A stretch of 64,000 bases of DNA from Diphasiastrum complanatum (taxonomy: Eukaryota; Streptophyta; Lycopodiopsida; Lycopodiales; Lycopodiaceae), in the NCBI GenBank assembly GCA_029204225.1, contig CM055097.1, positions 14,455,221-14,519,220 on the forward strand, given 5' to 3'. The translations under genes were made by a program, and so were the position numbers. Positions 41,809 to 52,184 of the stretch are shown here, one piece after another. A model generated the notes under the pieces. It saw only the letters and a list, made by a program, of their open reading frames with translations. It was not told the DNA's origin and did not search any database. How positions within the stretch are numbered: position 1 is the first letter of the stretch; each line of letters starts with the position of its first letter.

Positions 41809-43907
41809 GGGTTTTTCTAACGTGCCAAAAAGTGAAAAACACCCACCTCTCGGGCCCCCGCTGTATCGCAAAAAAATTTGCGATTTTTCACTAGTCGTTT
41901 CGAACAACGAAACGTTGTTTCAAAACGGGGTCGTTTCATACGTTCCGTTTCGAACCCGTTTCAGCATTCGAAATGAGTTTCGATGAAACACTGTGCACAT
42001 CCAACTTTAACTATATTGTAAAACACATCATATTCGGAATTTTCAAAACCCTACATTATTTCGAACTGAGAACTCAAGGGTGGGGTAGAGAGTTGTTCTC
42101 CCATGAGGTGGACACTTTCTTACCATTATAAAGAATATTTACTACATGTGCCTCACCACATACAAATGGTTATTCACCTCCGTGGGATCCCGTAGCTTCT
42201 AACAACAATCAAGTATTCACAAACTTTGAGGAACTATTGTCCAAAAGTACATTCAATAGTTTCTGAAAAAAAATTCCTTTAACCAGAAGTAATTATTAGG
42301 ATTAGAACTAGTAGCACTAAAATGACATTGACATTTGCAACCTTCCGTTACTCAAGAAACTAAAATAAAGATAAAGGATAAGGATGTGGGATCTTATCCC
42401 CAATTCATCTAGTCTAGTATATAAGTAGTAGCTCTCAAGAGATCCACATTCAGTTGTTTTGCTCTGGTTTGCTCCATTAAGTCCTTTGTGGGAGGCATCG
42501 CAGCTCTTTGTAGGATTATTGCTACTTCTCTTGACACTAGGTGTTGTTATTATAGTGTTCTTTGTAGGAGATTGTTATACACTCATCATTGAGTACCAAT
42601 TTTCTTATATTTAAGGCTTTGTCTATGAATGTGTTCATAACTTGAGTGCTCTTATAATGACTTCTGGTTAATTCGCATGTTGGCTTCTCTTAGCCGAAAA
42701 AAGTAATGATAAATGTGCCTATATCTTCTTAATATCCAATTTGCTAGAATTTCTCAACACACCCATCTTTCTTAAAATTTTGTGATCCAACGTTATCATA
42801 CTTCATAAATCCAAGAAAATTTTGTGATTTCACATCACCACAATTTACACTTGAAAGAGAATGGAAGTAAGGAACTTAAAGAAAGATGTGATCATTGTGC
42901 ATATTGAACATTAAGCATCCTCAATCTCTCATAGAGCATGAAATTAGATCCATGCAACACATGAACATGCAAAATAAAGAAGATGACAAAATTGTTTTGC
43001 CACGATACTCACCCCTGGTGAATAGGCCCTTCTTAACTTCCAATACTCAATACCTTGAAGCTCCCTTGCAATACGTGATATATGAGTGCTACGAATATAG
43101 GCAAGATCCCTTTCTGCTTGCTCAAGTAAGGTCTGCTTGCTCGCTTCGTTTATCCTGTGGATCAAGGAAAAACTCTTCAAGCTGGAATTTCTTCATAACA
43201 TAAGGGGTGATCCGCCTTGTGTGTTGTGGTGGTAGAGGGTTCTTGGTGTGGGATTGACCATCCAAGTACAAAACCATCGGCCACAAACATAAAAGAAAAA
43301 TATAAGGTGTGATTGCCAAGAATCACAGATAGAGAGAATTACTGACTTCCGCTTGTCAAGACAAACTTTATCAACTTCATAAACCCTAGTTTGCAAAAGA
43401 ACAGGTACGTAACATAGAGAATGACGAAATGTCAAAACCTGTGAATCAAGAAAATGACTTTCTTGCTACTGATGGTTGCATCTCGACTTGCCTTGACGAG
43501 CCTCTCCCTTTTCTCGTTCTGCAAGGTTTTACAAAAAAAATTGAATAACGTATTTAGTTACTGACGTGTGACCTTTCCGAAGGATTATGCTATAGAGTGA
43601 AAGGAATGAAACCAATAATTGTGCCATAGCACCTGTTTCCTTTGTAGCTATTCCTCGCAGATATGTTATGAGCAGATGAGAGAGATATTTTTTACTAGCC
43701 TGTGATAGATACAAACTTATACTTCTGAGCTTCGTCTTCATATTTTCTCTTGAATATCTGGCCTTAAGAAAAGGTTAATGTCAATAAAAAGAGAACTAAA
43801 TCTATCTTGTTCACCTCGTATACTTACGGTTGCATCTAATTCTGCAGCGTACTTCTCAAATTGCGAACTCAGTGTGGCATCTGGAGCCATCGCTCTTTGC
43901 TTTTTTT
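30455..43907 (-). CDS. TSNAX: Translin-associated factor X (TRAX/TSNAX) homologue, 3' end not located
   Basis: TRAX partners translin in the C3PO RNA-processing complex and in nucleic-acid binding. Five exons were recognised by protein similarity and GT-AG sites: 43907-43828 (ATG 43890), 43518-43439, 43154-43013, 30896-30747 and 30656-30455. They encode in order SSQFEKYAAELDAT, NEKRERLVKASRDATISSKK, an ELQGIEYWKLRRAYSPG block, LQEFVEAATLVEYCKTGKFL and VEDYLLGVGDLMGELMRLAI, ending near METMLQNLVKIET. All junction phases agree. The WKLRRAYSPG/LQEFVEAAT boundary spans a 12,116-bp intron (43012-30897) filled with transposons. The last donor (30454 down) is clear, but the terminal exon (about 20-40 residues, usually starting CY/CF) was not found, so the 3' end could lie further left or the gene could be truncated. 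About 212 residues are accounted for, against about 290 in human TRAX. The exons show no stops, so the gene is probably functional. Confidence 0.85.
30747..30896 (-). other. TSNAX: TSNAX exon d (LQEFVEAAT to DYLLG)
   Basis: Acceptor TGCAG at 30901-30897, donor GTAAGT at 30746-30741. Contains the family motif LQE-[FY]-VEA. Confidence 0.87.
31650..32560 (-). pseudogene. Ty3/gypsy RT-RNase H relic in the TSNAX intron
   Basis: Minus-strand fragments: RT with HHKFAVLPFGLINA and VDILIHSKPFEHL (32440-32156), the LGHILSINGIKIDSD block (32106-31903), and RNase H with VMMDTSNFAAVVVLLQ (near 31780-31720). Frames are broken and the catalytic LDD-type motif is degraded. This is an old relic. Confidence 0.7.
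32601..33085 (+). repeat. 5' LTR of the intronic element
   Basis: 485 bp, TG...CA. Just inside it, a short duplication (33119-33184) repeats the LTR end and the PBS-like segment. Confidence 0.8.
34130..34400 (+). pseudogene. gag fragment of the intronic LTR element
   Basis: In one frame the sequence reads ATYQLQDVADNRWQQVK, then TTWVDFKRLFQAQFIPPHAH. This is the W..(T)W..F...F...F.P pattern of the retrotransposon gag family. No zinc knuckle or pol follows. Confidence 0.55.
34440..34789 (-). repeat. Possible LTR of a second, minus-strand gypsy element
   Basis: On the minus strand an RTEPVQGR-like pol tail and a purine tract (34789-34777) are followed by TGTTACGGCC at 34776, as at a 3' LTR start. 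I found no matching second LTR or pol, so this is tentative. Confidence 0.3.
34790..36590. other. AT-rich interior of the intronic LTR element
   Basis: About 1.8 kb of AT-rich sequence with no open frame longer than about 90 codons and no protein similarity I can recognise. Confidence 0.4.
36598..36780. repeat. Isolated terminus of the second hAT family
   Basis: Matches 37996-38180 almost throughout: CAATGTTTCAGGG(g)TCTCGTTTCATACG, an acgcgtttgaaacg stretch, a long T run and acatgtcatagaa. Only this end is present. No TGAAACACTG partner was found before 37343. Confidence 0.75.
37343..37797 (+). repeat. 3' LTR of the intronic element
   Basis: 455 bp, beginning TGTTAGGATCCAGTCATGG and matching the 5' LTR with numerous substitutions and small deletions. 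Confidence 0.8.
38880..41212 (-). pseudogene. hAT transposase remnants (DUF659 core deleted)
   Basis: Separate exon-like frames: a BED finger (WTCKYCGNTYGG, RIRAHLLRLRG) at 41212-41027; a block ending REGSTLGLLYEFMDKLGE at 40927-40598; LLHPLWRTEDQFHDRELRQG at 40339-40133; the C-terminal ERNWSVFSLIHTKRRNRLS at 40011-39685; and an acidic tail at 39198-38971. Only about 100 bases separate the BED finger from the second block. The DUF659/catalytic region present in the TA-tract family is therefore absent and the element cannot be autonomous. Confidence 0.75.
38901..38921. repeat. Poly-C tract (21 C)
   Basis: Homopolymer of about 21 cytosines inside the hAT. Its exact length is likely to be affected by sequencing or assembly error. 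Confidence 0.9.
41360..41806. repeat. (CA)n and (CT)n microsatellite block
   Basis: CA/ACAC-rich sequence to about 41745, then an almost pure (CT)n run to 41806, in the subterminal region of the hAT element. Open frames here (His/Thr/Ser repeats) are artefacts of the repeat. Confidence 0.95.
42002..43012. other. Remaining TSNAX intron sequence
   Basis: AT-rich intron sequence between the hAT target site and exon c. It includes a TATA-like segment (tagtatataagtag near 42414) of unknown meaning. No reading frame is supported. Confidence 0.45.
43013..43154 (-). other. TSNAX: TSNAX exon c (INEASKQTLLEQAERD to RAYSPG)
   Basis: Acceptor CCACAG, donor GTGAGT (43012-43007). Contains ELQG-x-x-YWKLRRAYSPG, diagnostic for plant TRAX. 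Confidence 0.88.
43439..43518 (-). other. TSNAX: TSNAX exon b (NEKRERLVKASRD)
   Basis: Acceptor TTGCAG, donor AG|GT. Its phase joins exactly to exon c to give FLIHRINEAS. Confidence 0.88.
43828..43907 (-). other. TSNAX: TSNAX exon a with probable start codon
   Basis: ATG at 43890-43888 followed by APDATLSSQFEKYAAELDAT, donor GTAAGT (43827-43822). An acceptor-like TTAACAG at 43914-43908 suggests an upstream noncoding or short coding exon that I could not identify. Confidence 0.7.
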
Positions 43908-44429
43908 CTGTTAATACAATATGACAAAATAAAGTTTCAATCCAGGCCCTGTGAATAGCAGCATGGAGACGCGTAAGCAAGTACGTTATAAACACTGGAA
44001 AAGGATGAAACTGAAAGTGTCGTCATACTGGACATTGGCATTAAAATGCACATTATGCGTGTTTTGGAGAAAGAAACCGACCAGCCGGCTCTGCCATGCA
44101 CAGTCCAAGTATAGGTGACTATTATATTCAACCTTGCGCAGCACCAAAGCGCACACAACAATCAAATCGTCTTCGTCCGAGCTGCAAAGAAAATGCATTT
44201 TCCATCATCCAAACAAATCACGATAAGCAAGAGTTTAATCTGCAGGAACTTTGTCAATGAACACTTTCTCACTTATTCTAGCGATGCACGAACAAGTTTG
44301 CAACAATGGGACTTGAAATTGCTACTCCGTCCATCACTTTACTCTGCTACAGAAAATAAATGCACCAGATATTATATAATGAATGCATCTCAAAATGATG
44401 AAGTAAGAAAGCAAAATCATCTATAGAAA

Positions 44430-46890
44430 GTTTCATGGCATACTACTTGCAAAAACCTTGTGGGTTTTTTAAAAAAAACTAATCTGATTTGAAATATTGA
44501 TAAAAAACAAGGTGGGTTCAAGAAGGATTCAAATTGTTGCATTGTAACCTATAAGAATCTGAAAGTAGAAAATAACCCACCTCGTAATGCTCAGTGCCAG
44601 AGTTTGTGTGTATTTTGGAGGCACCTTCCCCCCAGAATTTTGGAGGCACCTCCCCCCCACATAATTTTGTACCACACAGTTCTTAATGCCACAATTTGGC
44701 TAACTAAGACATTATGCTGGAATGCCTACATTGACAACTGGCTTAATAGCCCGTTCTGCCGGAATGACTACTCTTACAGCTAGCTTAGTAGTCCATTCAG
44801 GCGAATCACCATCCTTTGCACTTCGCATTACGCAGTGCAGTTCGGGCCCTGCCCTCGGGCTCCTGCCCTCAGGCAAGGGCCCTCCAAGCACGGAAGGCCC
44901 TCAGGTAGGGCCTTCCCCCCCCACATAAAAACCTATAGATTTTTTTGCATTGTATTTGAAGGTTGCCTTAAATGGCATAATTTTGTACTTTTGAAAATTA
45001 TAAGAGCAATAAATACCTTACACATTCGTAAGGTGCTATTAATATTTTTTAAAATGAATGAATCACCTTACATTTTTTGTAAGGTTCAGTTTCTATTTTT
45101 ATGAAAGTCACACAAATCTGAACTTACTATTTTTTAAAAGTCGTGTTTCTAAAAATAGGAAAAAAAAATTGTAGGTATTTACAACGAGAAAGGCCCCCGC
45201 CCTGGGGCCTTCCCCTATATTTGCTAGAGCATTAAGCTTATTGTGAATATTTGCTAAAAGTTGTTCTTCTTAAGTGATATTGAGCATTAATGTTGTTTTT
45301 TAGTTTTTTGAATTGCAATTTTTATTTTTTCATTTTTGAATTATTTAAATGTATTTTGAACCTACAAAGCAAAGCTTATTGTGATATTTTAAGTCATCGT
45401 TTTAGGTTTGTCGGGATAAGGTAACTATTGTGAAGATTTGCTAAAAGCTAGTGTGTGACTCTTAGGTGAGTTTGAGCATTAAACCGAGGTGATATATCAA
45501 CCACCTTGTTTCATTTTTTAACTCGAGTGGGAGAGACCTCAACTTTTAGCACATCTTCATTGTAGGTGCTATTTTGGCAAAGCTAAGAAACAAGACTTTG
45601 TGTTCAAGCCCTGGACTATGTGGCCTCAGGAACTAAAAGCCCTTAGATTCAAGGTTTGTGAGAAATGGGTCCAACCATGTGCCAAAACGTCTACCTTTCC
45701 TCTACGTAAAGTCAATATGAAATGTGTATTGCATTATTTTACTTGGCAGCCAACATGTGTTGTCTTAATTGTACGTGTTTTAGTTTCATAAAAAATATTA
45801 GGAGAACATTATTCCCATAGTGCTCATTATATTATAGTAGTCTTTGGTGGGACGAATTTCCACAAAATCCATTATACTTTTTATGCCTTGCCCATTGACT
45901 ACCAGCATAGATTTCCAAGAGAAACTGTAATATAATGCCCTAATGAAATGAACTTGAAAACTGCATTGAGGTCTCTACTACTAGGTTATTTCAAAAATGT
46001 AAATAGCCAGGTGAAAAATGCTTTTGAAACGAGGTTGGAGTAGATCTATCGATGTAAATTTTCCTTTACTACCAAGCCTTGATGGGTTCTTGACAAAGAA
46101 TTTGGTGATGCACGTCAATATACAAGTTGAAATGTTCAATTAATTACCTCTTATTCAAGCCCTCATACACATGTTTTGGTGCTTACAAACTTAGGCATCA
46201 TTCAATGTAAGATTTCATGCTTCGTACCCTCCAAGAAAGCAAAATTTGCTTATTTTGAGCCCGTAGATCACTGGTGAATCTAACTAAAGCTTCTATAGGT
46301 CTCTAATGAGCCTAATTAGGCTACTTATAATGTCTATTTGATGTCATGCAAAGCTTGAAAGTGATTTTTGAGAATTATGTCTAGGAAATGGGCGCCCTCC
46401 TGTTGGTCCTTTCAGCCTTTGCTACTCGCATTTGTGAATGGTACAGACTTTGCTGACATGATAGCTCTCTTGCTAACCTCACTCCCGATGTATTGTGCAT
46501 TACAATGTCCAATTTTGTCCTTTGTAGAAAATGTTATTATTGACAAAAGTTTGGCACGTTTTAGTTCAAAAATTGGCAAAATTTCTGCTTGCATGTCAAG
46601 AAGTTGAATAGTAGGTTGTTTTTCTTAGTTGTAAAATCACTTTCACTTCACTCTGTATGTTTGGAAACATCATAAGGTGAGGTATAATAGTTTGATTTTG
46701 ATTTTGAATTTATCAATTAACGAAAGCAGTTTCTTATTTTAGGTAATCGATAATGGTTGATGGGACCTCAAGTTAGAGTGGCACGGTTACAATCTTGCCA
46801 ACTTACCTTAAGATTTGCCAGTTGAGTGCGGCAACAGATGGAAATTTCGTTGAATCAGGTCAAGGCAATGTTTTCACCTAACTTGGATTT
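44430..46890. other. Gene-free interval with GC-rich repeat debris
   Basis: No coding support. At 44605-44660 a ggaggcacct(t)cccccca block is duplicated. At 44835-44925 and 45185-45220 there are ggccctgccctcgggc-like and ggggccttcccc segments in opposite orientations around an AT-rich core, possibly the ends of a small nonautonomous element. Confidence 0.35.
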
Positions 46891-48000
46891 ATAACCATAA
46901 CCACATTCAAGGAAGAAAAAATTTGAGGTAGTGGATGATTGGCTGATAAAATGGAACAGTTATCTCAATCTTCACGGATTTCAGGAAAAAAAATGAGACC
47001 ACGATTATGTTTGTCCGTGGTAGAGCTTCATCATGGTGGCATGATCTGCAACCGAAATCCACTACATGGAAAGGTTTCATGGAATCATTCAAAAAATTGT
47101 TTGTGGTAGCACACAATCCATATTACGATCAGAAGTTTATCAGCTACAAAATGGAGACAAAGAGCTTGGACTCTTATCTTCATGAACTTATGGATTTATA
47201 AAATATAGTTTCATCATTTGATTCTAAACTAGCCTTCTAGCAGTTCATCTTAGTTCTATTGGCCGATTATCAAAATGAATGCAAGGAAAATATCATTTAT
47301 CTCTCAATCATATCATTCAAATCACAAAAGCTTATGATTCCATTGTAGGGACATTCAAAAAAGCAATTTCAACAAATCTGTCGTAATCCAAGTCAAAGAA
47401 GAGAAAGAAGTGAACTTGAAAGAAAACTCAAACAAATATTTCAATAAACTTAATCAAATGGCATCAAAACTCAAGCACAAAAAGCAAATATTCCGGAAGA
47501 AAGATAAGAAGTCAAATCTATGTTTTTTTTTGCAATAAGCCTAGACACGTGATGAAATTTTGCCCAGAAGGAAAGAAACTTGTAGCTAAAGTCATCAATT
47601 TGTTTAAAAGACACAATGAAAAATCATAAAGTTACTATTTTAGTAGACATTGGATCAACTCCCTATTTTATTAATTTCCATCTTGTGCAGAACTCGACCT
47701 AGAAACTAAAGCCAATCAGAGTTTGCTACCTTCTAGCTCAATAGATCACATAATTGAGCTAATTCAAGGTACTCATCCTATCTCTAGACAACCATCCCGA
47801 TTTTCTCATAAGAAAAATATAGAGATTAATAATTAGATCAAAAATTATCTTAAGATTGGATATATATAAGATCTTGTAAATCGGCTCATGTTCTTCTGAA
47901 AGCGAAAAAAGATGGAAGTTTTCATATGTTTGTGAATTACAAGGGATTAAATAAAATAACTACATGGTGGCAGCTCCACTTCAGGTTCAAAATCTGAGTC
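46890..48000 (+). pseudogene. Ty3/gypsy gag-protease-RT relic
   Basis: Gag motif RASSWWHDLQPKSTTWKGF at 47020-47080, a knuckle-like CNKPRHVMKFCP at 47530-47570, protease ILVDIGSTPYFINF at 47640-47680, and the pre-RT and RT start (KAKKDGSFHMFVNYKGLNK) to about 47960. Frames shift repeatedly. No LTR was found. Confidence 0.65.
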
Positions 48001-48967
48001 TGACATTCTTCTGAATCACTTCAAAACAATAACGAGATTAGATCTGGATTTTTCAATTAACTCCTATCTCTTATCAGATCTATAAAAACTTTATCACTTG
48101 ACAATGATCAAGTTCTGATCTTAGCAAAAAGATCTTGATCAAGTGATCGACACTCTATAAATAAAAATTTCTCAAAATCAATATCAAGCTGTAACAAAAT
48201 CTTTAAAAAATTTGACAATCGCTGGATCTGATAGATTATAATTCAAAAATAATATTGGTGAAGGTTGACTCGACGAGGGTTCTTTCAAGACCATTTTGGA
48301 TAAAAGAATCACTTATCTGAATGTTTCTGGACAATCTAACCTTCGCTTGACTGTTGGTAGTAGGTAGATCTGATAATGATGATGCTAGGGTAGCACTGGC
48401 AAAGGTTCTTTTTGGCAAACAATGACTTTTTGTAGCTTGGCGACGATTAAAATGGACTTTTTGAATAATCCAGATGTAACTAACCTTCGTCGTCAAACTA
48501 AAAAATGATGGATCACTGAATTTGGAAACCTCAGACAAATTGACGAAGATTCAAGAGTACTACTGTCATTTTTGTAAAAAATAACACTTTTTTGACAAAA
48601 TTAGTTCAGTATAACAACTGGCCTTGACTTAACGTTCTCCCAACTTACTGATTACCAAAAATAGTAAGATGGACTAACTATGACTCTGACGAAGGTTCAG
48701 GCAAAGGTTCCTCTCAGTCTTGTAGAAATAACTTTTTACAAAAGGTTATCAACAACTAGTGGAAAAGTCACTCTAGCCTTTTATTTCTAAAATTAACCTT
48801 CGCCGACCTGGCCATAACTAGATTTGGATCATATCTATATACAATAGACTAGACGAATGATGTTTTTCAATATTTTCTTATTTAAGGAGCTTTTTCACTT
48901 TTTTTAGTGGTTTTTCTATAGTTTTCGGAAAATGGCTGGGAATTAACCTTCACCCTTCAAATTTGAA
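48001..48967. other. Gene-free interval with recurrent AAGGTT motifs
   Basis: Several copies of gaaggtt/aaccttcg occur in both orientations (for example 48256, 48340, 48703, 48800). They are also present in the hairpin that follows. No reading frame. Confidence 0.4.
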
Positions 48968-49216
48968 GAAATCAGAGAAGCCAAAAGAAATTGTTCATTT
49001 CTGCTATTTTGGTGACAAAAGGGGCAAAATCTTCATTAGTCACTGATAACTTTATGTTTCTTTGCAAACAACCTTCGCCGACTTGCGGGCAGTACCGCCA
49101 TGATGCAATAAAGCAACAATTTGAAGGGCGAAGGTTATCAGTGACTAATGAAGATTTTGCTCTTTTTGTCACCAAAATAACAAAAATGAATGATTTCTTT
49201 TGGTTTCTCTGATTTC
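48968..49216. repeat. Inverted repeat, 83-bp arms, 83-bp loop
   Basis: Left arm 48968-49050 (gaaatcagag ... gataac), right arm 49134-49216 (its complement), about 90% paired. The loop adds a second pairing, aaccttcgcc with gggcgaaggtt. The transcript would form a long, nearly perfect hairpin, like a foldback MITE or a young small-RNA precursor. Confidence 0.8.
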
Positions 49217-50110
49217 TGGCTTCCCTTGCTCAACCACGAAAACATATTTCAAGCAAAAGAATCCACACAAATCAAACAAAATCTCTCCCAAATTAACTCT
49301 AAAGTTAACAAATTATGCCAAGACAAGATGCCTCAATGCAAGCTAACATCAATGAAGAATTGGTGTAGCTTCCCCCTCGGCAATGACGGTAGCGGGTATT
49401 TCCTATCCACCTTCAACCCTAGATCGAAACACATCAATCATCAAAAGAGATGAACAGGATTAACATGCTGTCACACGGAGATTCGCTCCCATGAGAGCGA
49501 TAGCATAGTTCATAATCAAGCACATGCTTATGATCCACATTTAATACTAAGATTAACACTACTCAAGTGAAGGAAAAACTTAGTTTTCTCTCTCTCTCTC
49601 TCTTTTCCCTCACAAAAAACATAATAAAGATCAATTCCAACAATTAACAAATCCAACAAATAGCAAAATCCAAATAAAGCATGAGAGATGGAGAAAGGAA
49701 GAAGAAGAGCAAGGACATCCGGTTTCAATTCCTAAGAGGTTCAACCTGCTTTTATTGAAATGAACATGTCAAATGACTTACAAAGCACCACTATATATAG
49801 TGGATTTAGGGCTTTGGCTTCAAATCCTATTGGCCAATCTCCACCTCCCTTATTATTTGAAATTTGAATTTTGGGGGGAGCCTTTTTTATTCACTAACTT
49901 GACTATTAGGCCTTGCGACATTTAATTCTCGCAAAAACCTAAAGTCCTTTTACTAACTTCTAACTAATCAAATAACTATGTGATCACTGAGTTGGACTTA
50001 CACACGCAGGGTGCCAAATCCCTCTCATTTATTAACTAGGGTTAGAGTTGCCTCAAGGTACGCAAACCTTCCAACAGTATCCCCGGCCACCTGGCGGTCC
50101 CACGACACCT
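49217..50110. other. Gene-free interval
   Basis: AT-rich with a (CT)n run near 49585-49605 and a tatatatag segment at 49792. No supported coding sequence. Confidence 0.4.
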
Positions 50111-50111
50111 C

Positions 50112-51902
50112 GTGAGATTTATTTCTATGTTCAAGTTGGAGCTAGTTCATGGATTGCCTAAATCTATGATCAAGGAGCCAAGTCCTAGTCAAGATGTGCT
50201 TTGGCTAAATCACATGCAAGACCACATCCAAGAGCAGCCATCAAGTCTAAAGCACCTTTGGATCTCATTCATAGTGATATCCACTTTTCATTTACTAAGA
50301 GCAAGGGAGGAGCCACATGTTTTGTAGCATTTATTGATGATTACTCTCATTTTTGTTGGGTTTACCTTTTATCCTCTAAAGCACTAGTATATGAAACTTT
50401 TGTTAAGTTCAAAGCTTTTGTTGAGAACCAAATGTCTTGTAAAATAAAAGCATTAAGAAGTGATAATGGAGGTGAATACATCTCAACGAAGTTCATAGAC
50501 TTTTGTGATAGATTTGGCATTAGAAGATATTTCACTTGTGCCTACTCTCCTCAATCTAATGGAGTGGCCGAGTGAAAAAATAGGACTTTATGTGAATGTG
50601 CAAAAGCACTCAGACTAGAAGCTTCTTTATCTAAAGATATTTGGGGAGAAGCAATAGTTTATGCTAATTACCTATGCAGTTTGTTGCCAAATCATGCCAT
50701 AGAGGATATCTCACAACCCTATGAGAAATTGTATGGAAGGAAACCCGAAGTAAATCACCTTAGAATTTTTGGATGTGTGTGCTTTGTTCATGTACCTCTT
50801 GAAACAAGAAATAAGGATGATGCTAATGCTCTCAAAGGCATTATGATAGGTTATTCAAGCAAGGCCTATAGGATCTTTGTTCCATCTACAAATCAAACTT
50901 CGATAAGTAGAGATGTGATCTTCCATGACGATCAAATGTACATGAAGGAAAAAGTGCAAGAATCCCAAGAGCTCATCCATCAAGGAGGAGTCTTATTGCC
51001 AAGTATTGATCTTGATAAAGACTTGTTGGGGCCAAGAACACAAGAGGAGCTGAGTCTACCAATAACTCCAAGAAGATCCACCCGAGAGAGAACCGAACCT
51101 AGAAGACTCACCTACTTGGAAAAAGACAAGCAAGTGGAGGATGGGAGTTCTCTACATGCATTTCACACCGCCATTGAAGAACCATAATATGTGGAGGAGG
51201 CACTTCACTCAAAGGAATGGGTCAAAGCTATGGAGGCCGAGTATGAGGCCTTGATGCAAAATGAGACATGGGAGATTGTAGATCCACCTAATGACAAGCA
51301 TGTCATTGGATGCAAGTGGGTCTATAGGATCAAATTCAATGATGATGGATCAATCAACAAGTACGAAGCAAGGCTTTGTGCCAAGGGCTATGCACAAATC
51401 AAAGGTATTGATTATGAAGAGACCTTTGCCCCCGTGGCAAAGATGGAAACCATTAGACTTCTCATTTCCATTTGTTGCTTTTATGATTGGAATATACTAC
51501 AAATTGATGTTTCTAATGCATTTTTGAATGGTTATCTTGAGAAAGAGATATACAAGGATCAACCTCTAGGTTTTGTGATGGATGGCAAAGAATCAAAAGT
51601 GTGCCTACTTTTGAATAGTCTCTATGGATTGAAACAAGCCCCAAGGGCTTGGTATGGGAGGTTAAACTCTTATTTTCTCTCTACTGGATTCAAGGTTAGC
51701 TCATATAATCCATCATTATACTTTTAAAATGTTGGTAATGATATAATCATGTTGCTTATCTATGTTGATGACATTCTATTATGTGGTAGCAACATAGATC
51801 TACTAAATGCTACCAAGATCTCTTTAGGAAAGGAATTTAAAATGCAAGATCTTGGTTATTTACATCATGTACTTGGATTAGATGTTAATGTGAAGCCGAA
51901 TA
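50112..51902 (+). pseudogene. Ty1/copia pol relic (integrase and RT)
   Basis: GAG-pre-integrase traces (ELVHGLPKSM), then the integrase core (FIDDYSHFCWVYLL, LRSDNGGEY, YSPQSNGVAE then a stop at 50576) and the integrase-RT linker (50681-51187). RT follows with NETWEIVDPP, WVYRIKFNDDGSI, DVSNAFLNGYLEKEIY, LYGLKQAPRAWY and YVDDILL near 51760. At least three stops. It ends abruptly at VLGLDVNV where a copia LTR begins at 51904. RNase H and LTRs are missing. Confidence 0.85.
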
Positions 51903-51903
51903 T

Positions 51904-52171
51904 TGTTAGAAATCAATGATAAACTTTATTGTTACACTTCTTAGTTACTTTTCAAGATGTACTTTATTATTGATAGCTATTATCAGCTGTAACTAGTCGT
52001 AGACTAGTCTAGTAGTCTACTCCTAAGTTTTCTCTATCTCTATCAGGGTTCAGGGTTTATATGTACATTTTACATTCAGTATGAAGTTAGTGTGATACAG
52101 TGATATTGCGTGTTCTTCTTCCACCTCCTTCCTTGGTGATTGCTTGATATTTCATATCTAATTATTTTACA
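51904..52171 (+). repeat. 5' LTR of the second copia element
   Basis: Begins TGTTAGAAATCAATG, ends TTTTACA, followed at once by the initiator Met-tRNA primer-binding site. Confidence 0.82.
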
Positions 52172-52184
52172 TGGTATCAGAGCT

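Larger units (their letters stand above)
37996..41993 (-). mobile_element. hAT transposon with intact ends in the TSNAX intron (3998 bp)
   Basis: Ends CAATGTTTCAGGGG at 37996 and minus-strand CAGTGTTTCATCG at 41993. The perfect 8-bp duplication TGCACATC lies on both sides (37988-37995 and 41994-42001). Short terminal repeats plus an 8-bp duplication are the hAT hallmark. Both subterminal regions carry GTTTCGAAACG palindromes. Coding exons on the minus strand belong to the same broad transposase group as the TA-tract family but are diverged. It lies in the same orientation as TSNAX. Confidence 0.92.

Noticed and set aside
41367-41986. Long open frames of Thr/His/Ser and Cys/Val repeats
   Set aside because: They are translations of (CA)n and (CT)n microsatellites with no start context or similarity.
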